Of a stretch of 41,195 bases of DNA, positions 14,191 through 21,496 are shown one piece after another. The notes under the pieces are model-generated. The model was not told the origin of the DNA. It did not search any database and saw nothing but the letters and a program-made list of their open reading frames with translations. Location of the stretch: NCBI GenBank assembly GCA_013297655.1, contig JAAFHV010000054.1:1-41195 (forward strand). Direction: 5' to 3'. The translations under genes were made by a program, and so were the position numbers. The first letter of the stretch is position 1. Each line of letters begins with the position of its first letter. Origin of the DNA: Myxococcales bacterium (GTDB lineage: Bacteria; Myxococcota_A; Polyangia; Polyangiales; Polyangiaceae).

Positions 14191-14997
14191 TCAGACGAAG
14201 ACATCCTCGATTCGTGCCGCGATGGCGGCCTTGGCCGTCCACGCGGTGAGCTTCGTGGAGGAGCGCTCCTCCATCAAGAGGGCCTCGTGGGCCGCGGTCG
14301 GGGTGAATCCACGGGCGGCGAGCACGGCGCGAAGGCCGGCCCGGGCAGCTCCTGCGGCCCCTTCTTCGCGTCCTTCTTCGCGCCCTTCTTCGCGCCCTTC
14401 TTCGCGAACGGCGTCGAGGCTCGCGTAGCCGCGGCGCTCGAGGAGGTTCTTCAGGGTGAGCTCGTGGGCGCGCTCTCGGTCGTACAGAGCTTCGACGGGG
14501 ACGTCGTTTTTGAGGATGCCAGGGGCGCGCAAGACGGCGCCGGGGCCGCGCGTGACAGCGGGTTTTCCGGGCTCGTAGACCTCGACCCGACGCGCTCCGA
14601 GCAGGCGGACGACCCACACGAAGCGGGTCCCCGCAGCGAGGAGCTCGGTGATTTTTTCCTGGAGCTCGACCTCGTCTTGGCCTGCGCTCGCGTATTCCAC
14701 CGCGAGGGGAGGGACGCCGCGGATGAAGCCGCGTTGGTCGGGGACCGCGCCGACGGCGATGTCCGGCGCGCGCAAGCTACCGTCACCGAAGGTGTATCCG
14801 GCGTCGATTCCGGTCTCGGTGACGTCGGGATCCGTGTCGAGGACCTGGGCGCCGACCACCGTTCCGCGTGCGCCATCGCCGCCGGTGGGGCCACAGTAGT
14901 AGGCGTGACCGTTCGAGAGCTCGTAACGATCGCCCGGCTTCAAATGCTCGACGCGAAAGGGACCGGGCTGGCCTTCTTTCTTGCGGGCGTCGCTCAT
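14191..14997 (-). CDS. Uma2-family (DUF820) PD-(D/E)XK nuclease-like protein
   Basis: A 268-aa protein starting at MSDARKKEGQ. The core carries YELSNGHAYYCGP, LRAPDIAVGAVPD and PLAVEYASAGQD ... LQEKITELLAAGTRFVWVV. This is the Uma2/DUF820 arrangement, where the Asp of PDIAV and the acidic residue after LAVE belong to a restriction-endonuclease-like fold. The classical Lys of the motif is not obvious here, so activity is uncertain. A C-terminal acidic/basic repeat (EEGREEGREEGREEG) precedes a short helical tail, as often seen in Uma2 and Rpn-like proteins. These genes are frequently multi-copy and of unknown role. It lies upstream of, and on the same strand as, rpsL but has a separate promoter. 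Confidence 0.75.
   Translation of the reverse strand: MSDARKKEGQPGPFRVEHLKPGDRYELSNGHAYYCGPTGGDGARGTVVGAQVLDTDPDVTETGIDAGYTFGDGSLRAPDIAVGAVPDQRGFIRGVPPLAVEYASAGQDEVELQEKITELLAAGTRFVWVVRLLGARRVEVYEPGKPAVTRGPGAVLRAPGILKNDVPVEALYDRERAHELTLKNLLERRGYASLDAVREEGREEGREEGREEGAAGAARAGLRAVLAARGFTPTAAHEALLMEERSSTKLTAWTAKAAIAARIEDVFV
14361..14406. repeat. 12-bp tandem repeat encoding GREE units
   Basis: Four near-perfect copies of CTTCTTCGCGCC on the plus strand, encoding the Gly-Arg-Glu-Glu units of the Uma2-like protein. A repeat of this kind can change copy number by slippage without shifting frame. Confidence 0.85.
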
Positions 14998-15092
14998 GAC
15001 CGCAGTATAGCGCGCGGGCGGCGGCGGCGGGGTGGGCGTGAAAAAAAGCGGCACGCGCGCGGACATCGGCGGTAAACGCGAGACCCTTTCGA

Positions 15093-17396
15093 ATGGCGTC
15101 GCACGAGAACCTCGGCCCGAAGGGCGGCCCGCGGCCAGAAGGCCGAGCGAAGCGCGTCGCGTTCGTCGGGATCGTCGTGTACGCGGCGGTCGCGGCGCTG
15201 CGTGCTACTTCGTTGCAACATGCACCCACCTGGCTGACGGCGGGGCTCGCGGTGCTCCTCGCGTATTTCGGCTCGAAGCCGCGTCTGCTCGACGACGCCG
15301 CCGACGACGGGCCGCGCCAGCTCGCCACCCTCGGGTTCGCGATGACCCTCGCGACGAGCGCGATCCCCGAGGCGCTGCCCCTCCCGTCGACCCTCGCCGC
15401 GATCGGGAGCGCGCTCGGTGTCACCGGTGGGCTCCGTGCCCTCGCGCGGGCGAGCGGCCCGGAGAGCGTCGTGACGAAGCGCGGGCACGTCTCGTTCGTC
15501 TACACGCTCGCCGCGTTCGCGCCGGCGGTGCTCGCGGTGGTGAAGCTCGCCCTCTCCGGCCTCGGGAAAAAGGCGCTCGCGTCGGACTTGCCGAATCGCC
15601 CCGCGATCGAAGCGATGATCCCCGCGGGGGCGCTTTTTTTCGCCGCGATCGCGCGAATGCTGTCGGCGCGCCTGGAGCTCGGGACTCGTGAGCGTACCCG
15701 CGTCGCGTTCGGGTTGACGGTGCTCTTCCCCGCGATCGCGGCGGTCCTCGCCGCCACCTCGAGCTCCCCCGTGCTCTCCCACGTGCGCTTCTTCGCTGCC
15801 GGCTCGGGGGTCGCGATCGCGTGGGTGTGCGGTCACGGTGAACCGGTGCAGATTGCACAGATCTCGCGACGCGCCCTCGCGCTCGGGGTCTACCTCGGAC
15901 CGGCGTGCATGCTCGGGGCGCTCTTCACCGCTACGCACGAGAACGCGGCCCCGGCGTACACGTTCGTCACCGGGGTCGTGGTGCTCGCGCTCTCCCTCTT
16001 CGTGTCGTCGTTCGAGACGTCGTTCTTGCCTGCCTCGGGGAAGCTGCTTACCGCGGTGTCGCGCGCGCATTCGGCGCTCTTGGAGAGCGAAGCGAGCGAA
16101 GCCGTGCGGCTCTCGCTCGAGAGGGTTCGAGAAGCCTCCGGGCCGAACGATGGCTCGCCCGAGCTGTGGATGCTGGCCCCGCCGCGGGTGCTCGCGATCG
16201 ACGCGGCAGGCTATCCGCACACCCGAAAAGCGGAGCTCCCGACGACCATGATCGACGTGTGCTCGCGCGAGCCGTTCGGCGTGCTGCGGACCGAGGTCCT
16301 GCGCGCGCTCGAGGTGCGACGTCCCGACCTTCGTGGCCTCCTCGCGTGGCTCTCGGATCGTCACGCTTCGGCTGCTGTCCTCGTCGCGGCGGGAGGTGAG
16401 GCGGAGGGGCTCTTGCTCGTCCCCGGAGGCTCGCGCGAGGAGCCTTTTGCGCTCGAGGAGGCGGTCGCCCTGAAGCGACTCGGCGACGCGCTCTCGGCCG
16501 CGTGCCAAGGGGAGAGCGCGCTCACGCGGAGCCTCGGACGCGAGAAAGACGCCCGCGACCGCGCGGAGATCGCGACCGATCACGCCGAACGCATCCGCCA
16601 TCGCGCCTCACTCGACGAGAACCGGAACGTCGCGGCGACGACGCGGCTCGCCCGCGCGGCTCACGTTGGTGTGTATTCTACATCGATTAGGATGGCCTAC
16701 GAGACGCTCGAACGCCGCGTGCAGCGCGGCGCGCCGGTCGCGGTCGTCGCAGCCTCGGGGAGCGCGGCGGTGCCGTACGTCGCGCGGGCGCACCTCGCCG
16801 GGCCCCGTCGTGCGCGTCCCCTCGTGGTCGTCGATGGCGCTGCGACCCAAGAGCACGATCTCGCGTCGTGGAGGGACGAGGCCACCTCGCCGCTCGGCCT
16901 CGCCGACGGGGGCGTCCTCCTTCTCGTCGACGTGGGCGCGCTGCCGCTCGACGTGCAAAAGCTGGTCGCGCGTGCGCTCGCCGACAAAAAATGCCCTTGG
17001 GAGCGTCCCGAGCCGCTCGACATTTGTCTCGCGGTGACGTCGTCACGCCCCCCGGAGGAGCTCGCCGACGAGGGGGAGCTCGATCCACAGATCGTGGCGC
17101 GCCTCGGCGACGCAGCGTTCGAGCCGATTCGGTTCCCGGCCCTCGGCGAGAGGGCCGAAGATCTCCGCGCGCTCGTCGCCGACGCGCTCGCGCGAGAGGG
17201 GCTGCGCCTTCGTGGCAGAGCGATTGGCCTCGACGATCGTGCGTTCGCGGTGCTGGTCGATCACGACTTTCGCGGGGAAGACGCGGAGCTCGCCGCGCTC
17301 GCGAAGCGATTGGTTCGCGGGGTAAAACCCGAGGTCGACGTGGTCTCCGCTGCCGACGTGCGCCGCGAGCTCCCGAACGTCGCGACCGACGAGTGA
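15093..17396 (+). CDS. Membrane-bound, degenerate sigma-54-activator-like AAA+ protein
   Basis: A 767-aa protein. The N-terminal half has about eight hydrophobic segments (to about residue 315, e.g. VAFVGIVVYAAVAAL, LTAGLAVLLAYFG, VYTLAAFAPAVLAVVKLAL, FVTGVVVLALSLFV). A GAF-like region follows (about 330-480), ending GLLLVPGGSREEPFALEEAV, then a coiled coil. The C-terminal region (about 515-767) follows the fold of bacterial enhancer-binding AAA+ domains: VVAASGSAAVPYVARA at the Walker A site, GGVLLLVDVGALPLDVQKL at Walker B, CLAVTSSRPPEEL at sensor I and FPALGERAEDLRALV. However, the Walker A GxxGxGKE and the GAFTGA sigma-54 loop are gone, Walker B reads DV instead of DE, and no C-terminal Fis helix-turn-helix follows. 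It is therefore unlikely to hydrolyse ATP or drive open-complex formation. A scaffold or decoy regulator at the membrane is a hypothesis. Confidence 0.75.
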   Translation: MASHENLGPKGGPRPEGRAKRVAFVGIVVYAAVAALRATSLQHAPTWLTAGLAVLLAYFGSKPRLLDDAADDGPRQLATLGFAMTLATSAIPEALPLPSTLAAIGSALGVTGGLRALARASGPESVVTKRGHVSFVYTLAAFAPAVLAVVKLALSGLGKKALASDLPNRPAIEAMIPAGALFFAAIARMLSARLELGTRERTRVAFGLTVLFPAIAAVLAATSSSPVLSHVRFFAAGSGVAIAWVCGHGEPVQIAQISRRALALGVYLGPACMLGALFTATHENAAPAYTFVTGVVVLALSLFVSSFETSFLPASGKLLTAVSRAHSALLESEASEAVRLSLERVREASGPNDGSPELWMLAPPRVLAIDAAGYPHTRKAELPTTMIDVCSREPFGVLRTEVLRALEVRRPDLRGLLAWLSDRHASAAVLVAAGGEAEGLLLVPGGSREEPFALEEAVALKRLGDALSAACQGESALTRSLGREKDARDRAEIATDHAERIRHRASLDENRNVAATTRLARAAHVGVYSTSIRMAYETLERRVQRGAPVAVVAASGSAAVPYVARAHLAGPRRARPLVVVDGAATQEHDLASWRDEATSPLGLADGGVLLLVDVGALPLDVQKLVARALADKKCPWERPEPLDICLAVTSSRPPEELADEGELDPQIVARLGDAAFEPIRFPALGERAEDLRALVADALAREGLRLRGRAIGLDDRAFAVLVDHDFRGEDAELAALAKRLVRGVKPEVDVVSAADVRRELPNVATDE
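15214..15224. repeat. Dispersed palindrome, copy 3 (TGCAACATGCA)
   Basis: A perfectly symmetric copy inside the degenerate activator gene, coding phase TG-CAA-CAT-GCA. Confidence 0.7.
15847..15857. repeat. Dispersed palindrome, copy 4 (TGCAGATTGCA)
   Basis: A symmetric copy in the same gene, coding phase TG-CAG-ATT-GCA, 633 bp after copy 3. Confidence 0.7.
16672..16682. repeat. Dispersed palindrome, copy 5 (TGTATTCTACA)
   Basis: The only copy with TGTA on one side and TACA on the other. It is the third copy in the degenerate activator gene and lies in a locally AT-rich patch at the junction before its AAA+ part. Confidence 0.7.
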
Positions 17397-17416
17397 GCCC
17401 CTGCTTCGGCGAGGGA

Positions 17417-18517
17417 TCAGCGAATCGTGAACGGATCGGCGCAGACGCGGCTCTCGAGCACCTCGGCGCTCGGGAGCGCGTCGCGTAGACGCGCGACGAG
17501 CGGGGCCATCGCTTTGCGCTCGCTGTTCGAGTGGAGAGTCGCGACCACAGTCACGCCGGCCTTGGCGGCGGCGAGGGCGTCGTGGTGGCGCATCTCACCG
17601 AGCACGAAGAACGTGGCCTCCTCGCGGCGGACGTCCGGCAACATGTCGCCGCACGCGCCGGCGCCGACCGCGGCCCGCGTCACGGTGCCGCTCGTGGGGC
17701 CGGCGACGAGCACGTGCGAGAGCCCGAGCGCGCCTTTGAGCTTCGTCACCAGGGTGTCCACCTCGATCGGTGCGAGATCGCCCACCCTTCCGTAACCGAT
17801 GGATGCTCTTCCCTTTTCCGGTCCCGGAGCGAGGCGCACCAGATCGTAGGCCGGAGTTTCGTACGGGTGCGACGCGAACAGGGCGGCGACGACGGCGGGT
17901 GACTTTGCGATCGGACAGACGACCTCGAGCCGAACCTCCGGCGCGTGCTGGAGCACCCCGCGCGTGCCCACGACCGGGTTCGTCGTGTCGCCACCGAGGA
18001 ACGTGCCGACGCCGGGCCCGCGAAACGTGCAGTGTGCATAGTCTCCGATGACGCCTGCTCCCGCTTGCCCGAGCGCCCACGCCACCGTCTCGACCGCCTC
18101 GGTGGGAACGAACGTGACGAGCTTGTAGTCTGCATCTTTCTCGGGAAGCGCGCGCAGGGCTTTGCGGTTCGTCATTCCGAGCGCGTCGGCGAGTACGTCG
18201 TTCGTGCCCCCCTCCGCCGCGTCGAGGGCCGTGTGGGGGGAGTAAATCGCGATCCCCAGCCGCGCGGCATCGAACGCGACGTCACCGGCGAGGACGCGCT
18301 TCTTCGCTTCGAAAATCGGCGGGTGATACGCCACGATCGAGGTCGCCCCGAGGGCGAGCGCTTCGTCCCACACCGCGGGCGAGAGATCGATGCACACGAG
18401 CACCTTGCCGAGGCTCGCGGCGCGATCGCCGACGAGGAGCCCCACGTTGTCCCAGTGGGCGGCGTTGCGGGTCGGAGCGATGCGGTCCATCGCGCGGCAC
18501 AGGTCGTCTACCTTCAT
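17417..18517 (-). CDS. Nif3-like dinuclear metal-centre protein with YqfO/CutA-like insert
   Basis: A 366-aa member of the Nif3/DUF34 family. The start at MKVDDLCRAMDRIAP has a GAGG site a few bases upstream. N-terminal half: NAAHWDNVGLLVGD, VLVCIDLSPAVWDEAL and IVAYHPPIF, where the His of YHPP is a metal ligand. A central insert (about residues 125-230: DYKLVTFVPTEAVETVAWAL ... HPYETPAYDL) is the PII/CutA-like domain found in longer homologs. C-terminal half: VGAGACGDML, GEMRHHDALAA and VATLHSNSE supply the remaining His and Glu ligands. The family is nearly universal and its reaction is not settled; GTP cyclohydrolase I-like annotations are unreliable. Two dispersed palindromes lie within the insert-coding part. 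Confidence 0.9.
   Translation of the reverse strand: MKVDDLCRAMDRIAPTRNAAHWDNVGLLVGDRAASLGKVLVCIDLSPAVWDEALALGATSIVAYHPPIFEAKKRVLAGDVAFDAARLGIAIYSPHTALDAAEGGTNDVLADALGMTNRKALRALPEKDADYKLVTFVPTEAVETVAWALGQAGAGVIGDYAHCTFRGPGVGTFLGGDTTNPVVGTRGVLQHAPEVRLEVVCPIAKSPAVVAALFASHPYETPAYDLVRLAPGPEKGRASIGYGRVGDLAPIEVDTLVTKLKGALGLSHVLVAGPTSGTVTRAAVGAGACGDMLPDVRREEATFFVLGEMRHHDALAAAKAGVTVVATLHSNSERKAMAPLVARLRDALPSAEVLESRVCADPFTIR
18028..18038. repeat. Dispersed palindrome, copy 6 (TGCAGTGTGCA)
   Basis: A symmetric copy inside the Nif3-like gene; minus-strand phase T-GCA-CAC-TGC-A. It lies 96 bp from copy 7. Confidence 0.7.
18124..18134. repeat. Dispersed palindrome, copy 7 (TGTAGTCTGCA)
   Basis: Inside the Nif3-like gene; minus-strand phase T-GCA-GAC-TAC-A. 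Confidence 0.7.
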
Positions 18518-18638
18518 GGGGCCCTCGTCTCGGTCTTCGCGGTTCGCATGGCACTCGATCGTAGGTGCACGCGATCGGCCGTACCACGGAACGTTTCGGG
18601 TGCCCAACGAGCTGCGCTGCGCTGATAACCTCGGGCGC

Positions 18639-19022
18639 GTGAGCTATCGAGAGTCGGCGGTTCGTGGGCTTCCTGTTTACGTCACGTTCAACGGTCGTGT
18701 CGCGGCCCTCGACGGCGACACAGGGAAGTAGCTCTGGTCGCACGTCGCCGACAACCCGACCGTGGTGCCGAAGATGGTCGCGGACGACAATCGGCTTTAC
18801 GTGCTCACGAGCTCCAGCCTCACCGCGATCGACGGCGTGAGCGGGCGCGGCGCGTGGCGGACGACCTTGCCGTTCGATTCGCCGTCGACGGTCTGGGCGA
18901 TCGCGCGCCATGGCGCGATGATCCTCGTGCGCGGCGGGGGTCGGGTCTACGCGTATTCTTCGATCGAGGGCGCGCTCGTGTGGGAGGCGCGTTGCTCGGA
19001 TCTCACGATCCCGGTCCCCTGA
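18639..19022 (+). pseudogene. PQQ-binding-like beta-propeller fragment with in-frame TAG
   Basis: Reading from the GTG at 18,639 gives RGLPVYVTFNGRVAALDGDTGK, then TAG at 18,729-18,731, then in the same frame LWSHVADNPTVVPKMVADDN, RLYVLTSSSLTAIDGVSGR and VYAYSSIEGALVWEA. These are tandem PQQ-type propeller repeats (hallmark ALDxxTGKxLW). The TAG sits exactly where the hallmark usually has a variable residue, for example Glu, so GAG to TAG is a plausible single change. Even with readthrough the product is only about 127 aa, far short of a whole propeller, and there is no signal peptide. The gene thus looks like a decayed remnant, or the stop is a sequencing error in a short gene. It is divergent from the Nif3-like gene. 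Confidence 0.6.
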
Positions 19023-19034
19023 CGTCGTCCTCGT

Positions 19035-19553
19035 TCAACCTCCGCCGAGCACGTACGCGAGCAAGCCCTCGAGTCGTGATGCCTCTCCGCGCGAGATGCC
19101 GTCGACGTGCGGCGAGTCGACGTCGAGCACGCCGATCACGACGTCGTCGCGCCGACGCACGATGGGAATCACGAGCTCCGAGCGAGAGCGGTCGTCGCAC
19201 GAGATGTGACCCGGATAGGCATGGACGTCGGGGACGAGCTGCGTCTCGCGCGAGCGCGCGGCCGCCCCGCAGACCCCGCGCTCGAACGCGATCCGGAGGC
19301 ACCCCATCGAGCCTTGGTAGGGACCGACGGTGAGCATGTCCTTCGAGGTATGACGGTAAAATCCGCAAAAATTGGCCTGCGCGAGCGTCTCCCACAAGAG
19401 ACAGGCGAGGGTAGCCATGATCGCGACCTCGTCGGTCTCGCCTTCGAGGACGGCGCGGATCTTCGGGAGCGCGAGATCGAGGCGGGCGAGTCGCTCCTTC
19501 TCCGGAAGCAGCGTGCCGCGGGGGACGGCAGGAAGATCGATCCCCTCGCTCAC
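19035..19553 (-). CDS. msrC: Free methionine-(R)-sulfoxide reductase (GAF domain)
   Basis: A 172-aa single GAF-domain enzyme that reduces free L-methionine-(R)-sulfoxide with thioredoxin, part of oxidative-stress repair in the cytosol. All three catalytic cysteines of the fRMsr family are present: Cys85 (GSMGCLRI), Cys95 (ERGVCGAAA) and Cys119 (GHISCDD), close to the numbering of E. coli YebR (84, 94, 118). Other landmarks are WETLAQANFCGFY, VPDVHAYPGHI, SELVIPI and GVLDVDSP. The start is a GTG whose GTGA overlaps the stop of the upstream RNB ribonuclease gene, so the two are translationally coupled. That pairing is unusual but may only reflect operon packing. Confidence 0.92.
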   Translation of the reverse strand: MSEGIDLPAVPRGTLLPEKERLARLDLALPKIRAVLEGETDEVAIMATLACLLWETLAQANFCGFYRHTSKDMLTVGPYQGSMGCLRIAFERGVCGAAARSRETQLVPDVHAYPGHISCDDRSRSELVIPIVRRRDDVVIGVLDVDSPHVDGISRGEASRLEGLLAYVLGGG

Positions 19554-21289
19554 GGGGTGACCTCGCCGAGCTGGATCACCCATCGGTCCTGCTTTTCGTC
19601 GCGCCCCTCGGTGAACACCTCGACCTCGTCGCCGAGGCGGACGACGACCTCGCCGGTCTCCTTGTTGCGGAGGCACGCGCCGCCATCGGCGGTGACGAGC
19701 CACGCGTTCTTGCGGCCGCGGCCCACGTCGCGGAGGTAGAGCTTCACGTCGAGGGGCGGCTCGCGGAGCGCGACGTGGAGCTTCGACGAGGTGAAGCCCA
19801 TGACCGTGCCGCGACGGCGGGGCCGGCTCTCCGGGCCGAGGGCCATGTCGGCGCCGAACACACGATCGAGGTAGTAACGACCGACCAGATCGTTCGCTTT
19901 GCGTTGCGCGTCCTTCGAGCGGTTCGCGGCGACGACGACGGCCTCGCGGAGCGCGCGATCGACCGCGCCTTTGCCGGTGAGGAGCTCGAACATCTCGTGG
20001 TGGACGAACACGCCGACCACCTCGCGCATCGGAGCGGAGAATCGCGCGTACGCCTCGGCGCCGACGCCGTGATGGAGGCCGACCTCGGCGGAGAACGAAG
20101 AGCGCGCGTTGACCACGATCGCTTGGCGATGAATCGCGTCGGCGATGCGGGCCTCGGGGCCGTCGACGGGGAGCGCAGCGAGATATTCCGCGATCGATTG
20201 TTTCTCCGGATCGAACTTGAAACGAGAGCCGAGCTCGTGGACCGCGACGACGCCGTCCAACGTCTCGCGGAGCTGGGCGAGGCGCTCCTCCGGCGGCGAC
20301 GGGTGGACGCGATAGATGGGCTCCACGTGCGCGGCAGGGCTCGCGAGGAGGGCCTCTGCCCCTTCGCGGTTCACGAGGAGTGAGAGCTGCTCGTTGTAGA
20401 GCTCGACCGGGGCGCGCGGAGAGTCGACGAGCTCGAGACGCTCGCCGCGATCGCCGAGGACGCGGAGCTCGGTCTCGCCGCGCCGATAACGGGCTACGTC
20501 GCGGGTGCGCGCCTCGGCGATGAGCGCGTTGCCGACATCGCGCAACGCATCGAGACTCTTGGTGAACTCGGCCTTCGCGAGCGGGCCGGCGCCGCCGTCG
20601 TAGTAGGCCTGCACCTCGGGAAACGAGAGCTTCGCGCGGCTCTTCACCCGCGCCCGGATCACGTTGGTGCCGAGCACGCTCCCGTCCGTCCCGATCTTGA
20701 CGCGGAACACGAGCGCCCTCCGCGGGCCGTCGGGGTTGAGCGAGACCATGCCCTCGGAGAGCTCGCGCGGGAGCATCGGGATCGAGAATCCTGGAAGATA
20801 CACGCTCGCCCCACGCGCGAGCGCCTCGGTGAAGAGCGCGCTCCCCCGTGGGACGAAGTACGCGGCGTCGGCGAGGGCGTAGTCGACGCGAAATCCCCAC
20901 GACGAGGCTTCGACGAAGAGGGCCTGATCGAGATCGCGCGAGGTGGGCCCGTCGATCGTGACGAAGGGGAGGTCGGTGAGGTCCTCGAGCGACGGATCGT
21001 CGAGCGAGGCGGCGAGATCGATACGAGCGACCTCGGCGCGAACGGCAGGCGAAAAATACGGGTTCGACCCGATCTCGAGCGCGACACGGAACATGGCGGC
21101 GCGGGCGGTTCCTCCTTCCGCGAGGCGCGTGTAGCCCGCGATCGTGCCGGCCGGAGAGAGCGCGACCTCGAGGATGTCGCCGGGGCCGACCCCCTCGGGG
21201 GCTTCGGGGAGGGGGCCTTCGTGGAAGGTAGAGGTGAGGGTTCGCGAAGGCGAGACCTCGGCGAGGACAAGGGTCGAATCGGAGCTCAT
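19550..21289 (-). CDS. RNB-domain (RNase II/R family) exoribonuclease
   Basis: A 579-aa 3'-5' exoribonuclease-like protein. After an N-terminal beta-rich part (about 1-95) comes the RNB domain with the metal-binding stretch FVTIDGPTSRDLDQAL (Asp113, Asp119, Asp121). The fourth Asp of E. coli RNase II is Gln here, as in the DLDQ subgroup of the family. Further family features are GSALFTEALARGASVYLPG, PMLPRELSEGMVSLNPDGPR, EAQYY-like VQAYYDG and YARFSAPMREVVGVFVHHE. A C-terminal S1/OB-like segment (RRRGTVMGFTSSKLHVALRE ... LGDEVEVF) would bind RNA. It lacks the long CSD and basic tail of RNase R. The start at MSSDST is preferred because the earlier ATG (21,304) lies inside a dispersed palindrome. 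Confidence 0.88.
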   Translation of the reverse strand: MSSDSTLVLAEVSPSRTLTSTFHEGPLPEAPEGVGPGDILEVALSPAGTIAGYTRLAEGGTARAAMFRVALEIGSNPYFSPAVRAEVARIDLAASLDDPSLEDLTDLPFVTIDGPTSRDLDQALFVEASSWGFRVDYALADAAYFVPRGSALFTEALARGASVYLPGFSIPMLPRELSEGMVSLNPDGPRRALVFRVKIGTDGSVLGTNVIRARVKSRAKLSFPEVQAYYDGGAGPLAKAEFTKSLDALRDVGNALIAEARTRDVARYRRGETELRVLGDRGERLELVDSPRAPVELYNEQLSLLVNREGAEALLASPAAHVEPIYRVHPSPPEERLAQLRETLDGVVAVHELGSRFKFDPEKQSIAEYLAALPVDGPEARIADAIHRQAIVVNARSSFSAEVGLHHGVGAEAYARFSAPMREVVGVFVHHEMFELLTGKGAVDRALREAVVVAANRSKDAQRKANDLVGRYYLDRVFGADMALGPESRPRRRGTVMGFTSSKLHVALREPPLDVKLYLRDVGRGRKNAWLVTADGGACLRNKETGEVVVRLGDEVEVFTEGRDEKQDRWVIQLGEVTP

Positions 21290-21299
21290 GTTCGGGTGC

Positions 21300-21310
21300 T
21301 GCATTCTACA
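21300..21310. repeat. Dispersed palindrome, copy 8 (TGCATTCTACA)
   Basis: Located 11 bp upstream of the chosen start of the RNB gene. On the minus strand it contains TAGAAT, which could double as a -10 element. Confidence 0.65.
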
Positions 21311-21496
21311 GGCAGTTCGTGGCTTCCGTCGCGCGGCGCGAACGAGCCTCGCGATCGCAGACGGGGGGTGATTCGTTCGACTTGCGGCGCGAGGCGAGCG
21401 ACGGGAGGCCTCGAAGCCTCGACGGATCCGGTGGTCGGCGCGCTCGGCGGCGAGCGCTCGGCGGCGTCTCGGGTGGGCTCTCGGTCGCGCGGCTCC

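Noticed and set aside
4739-19022. Amber (TAG) recoding, suggested by TAG at both disrupted genes.
   Set aside because: TAG is used as the normal stop of several intact genes here (7182, 8701, 23479, 31123), and the phosphoesterase needs a frame change rather than readthrough.
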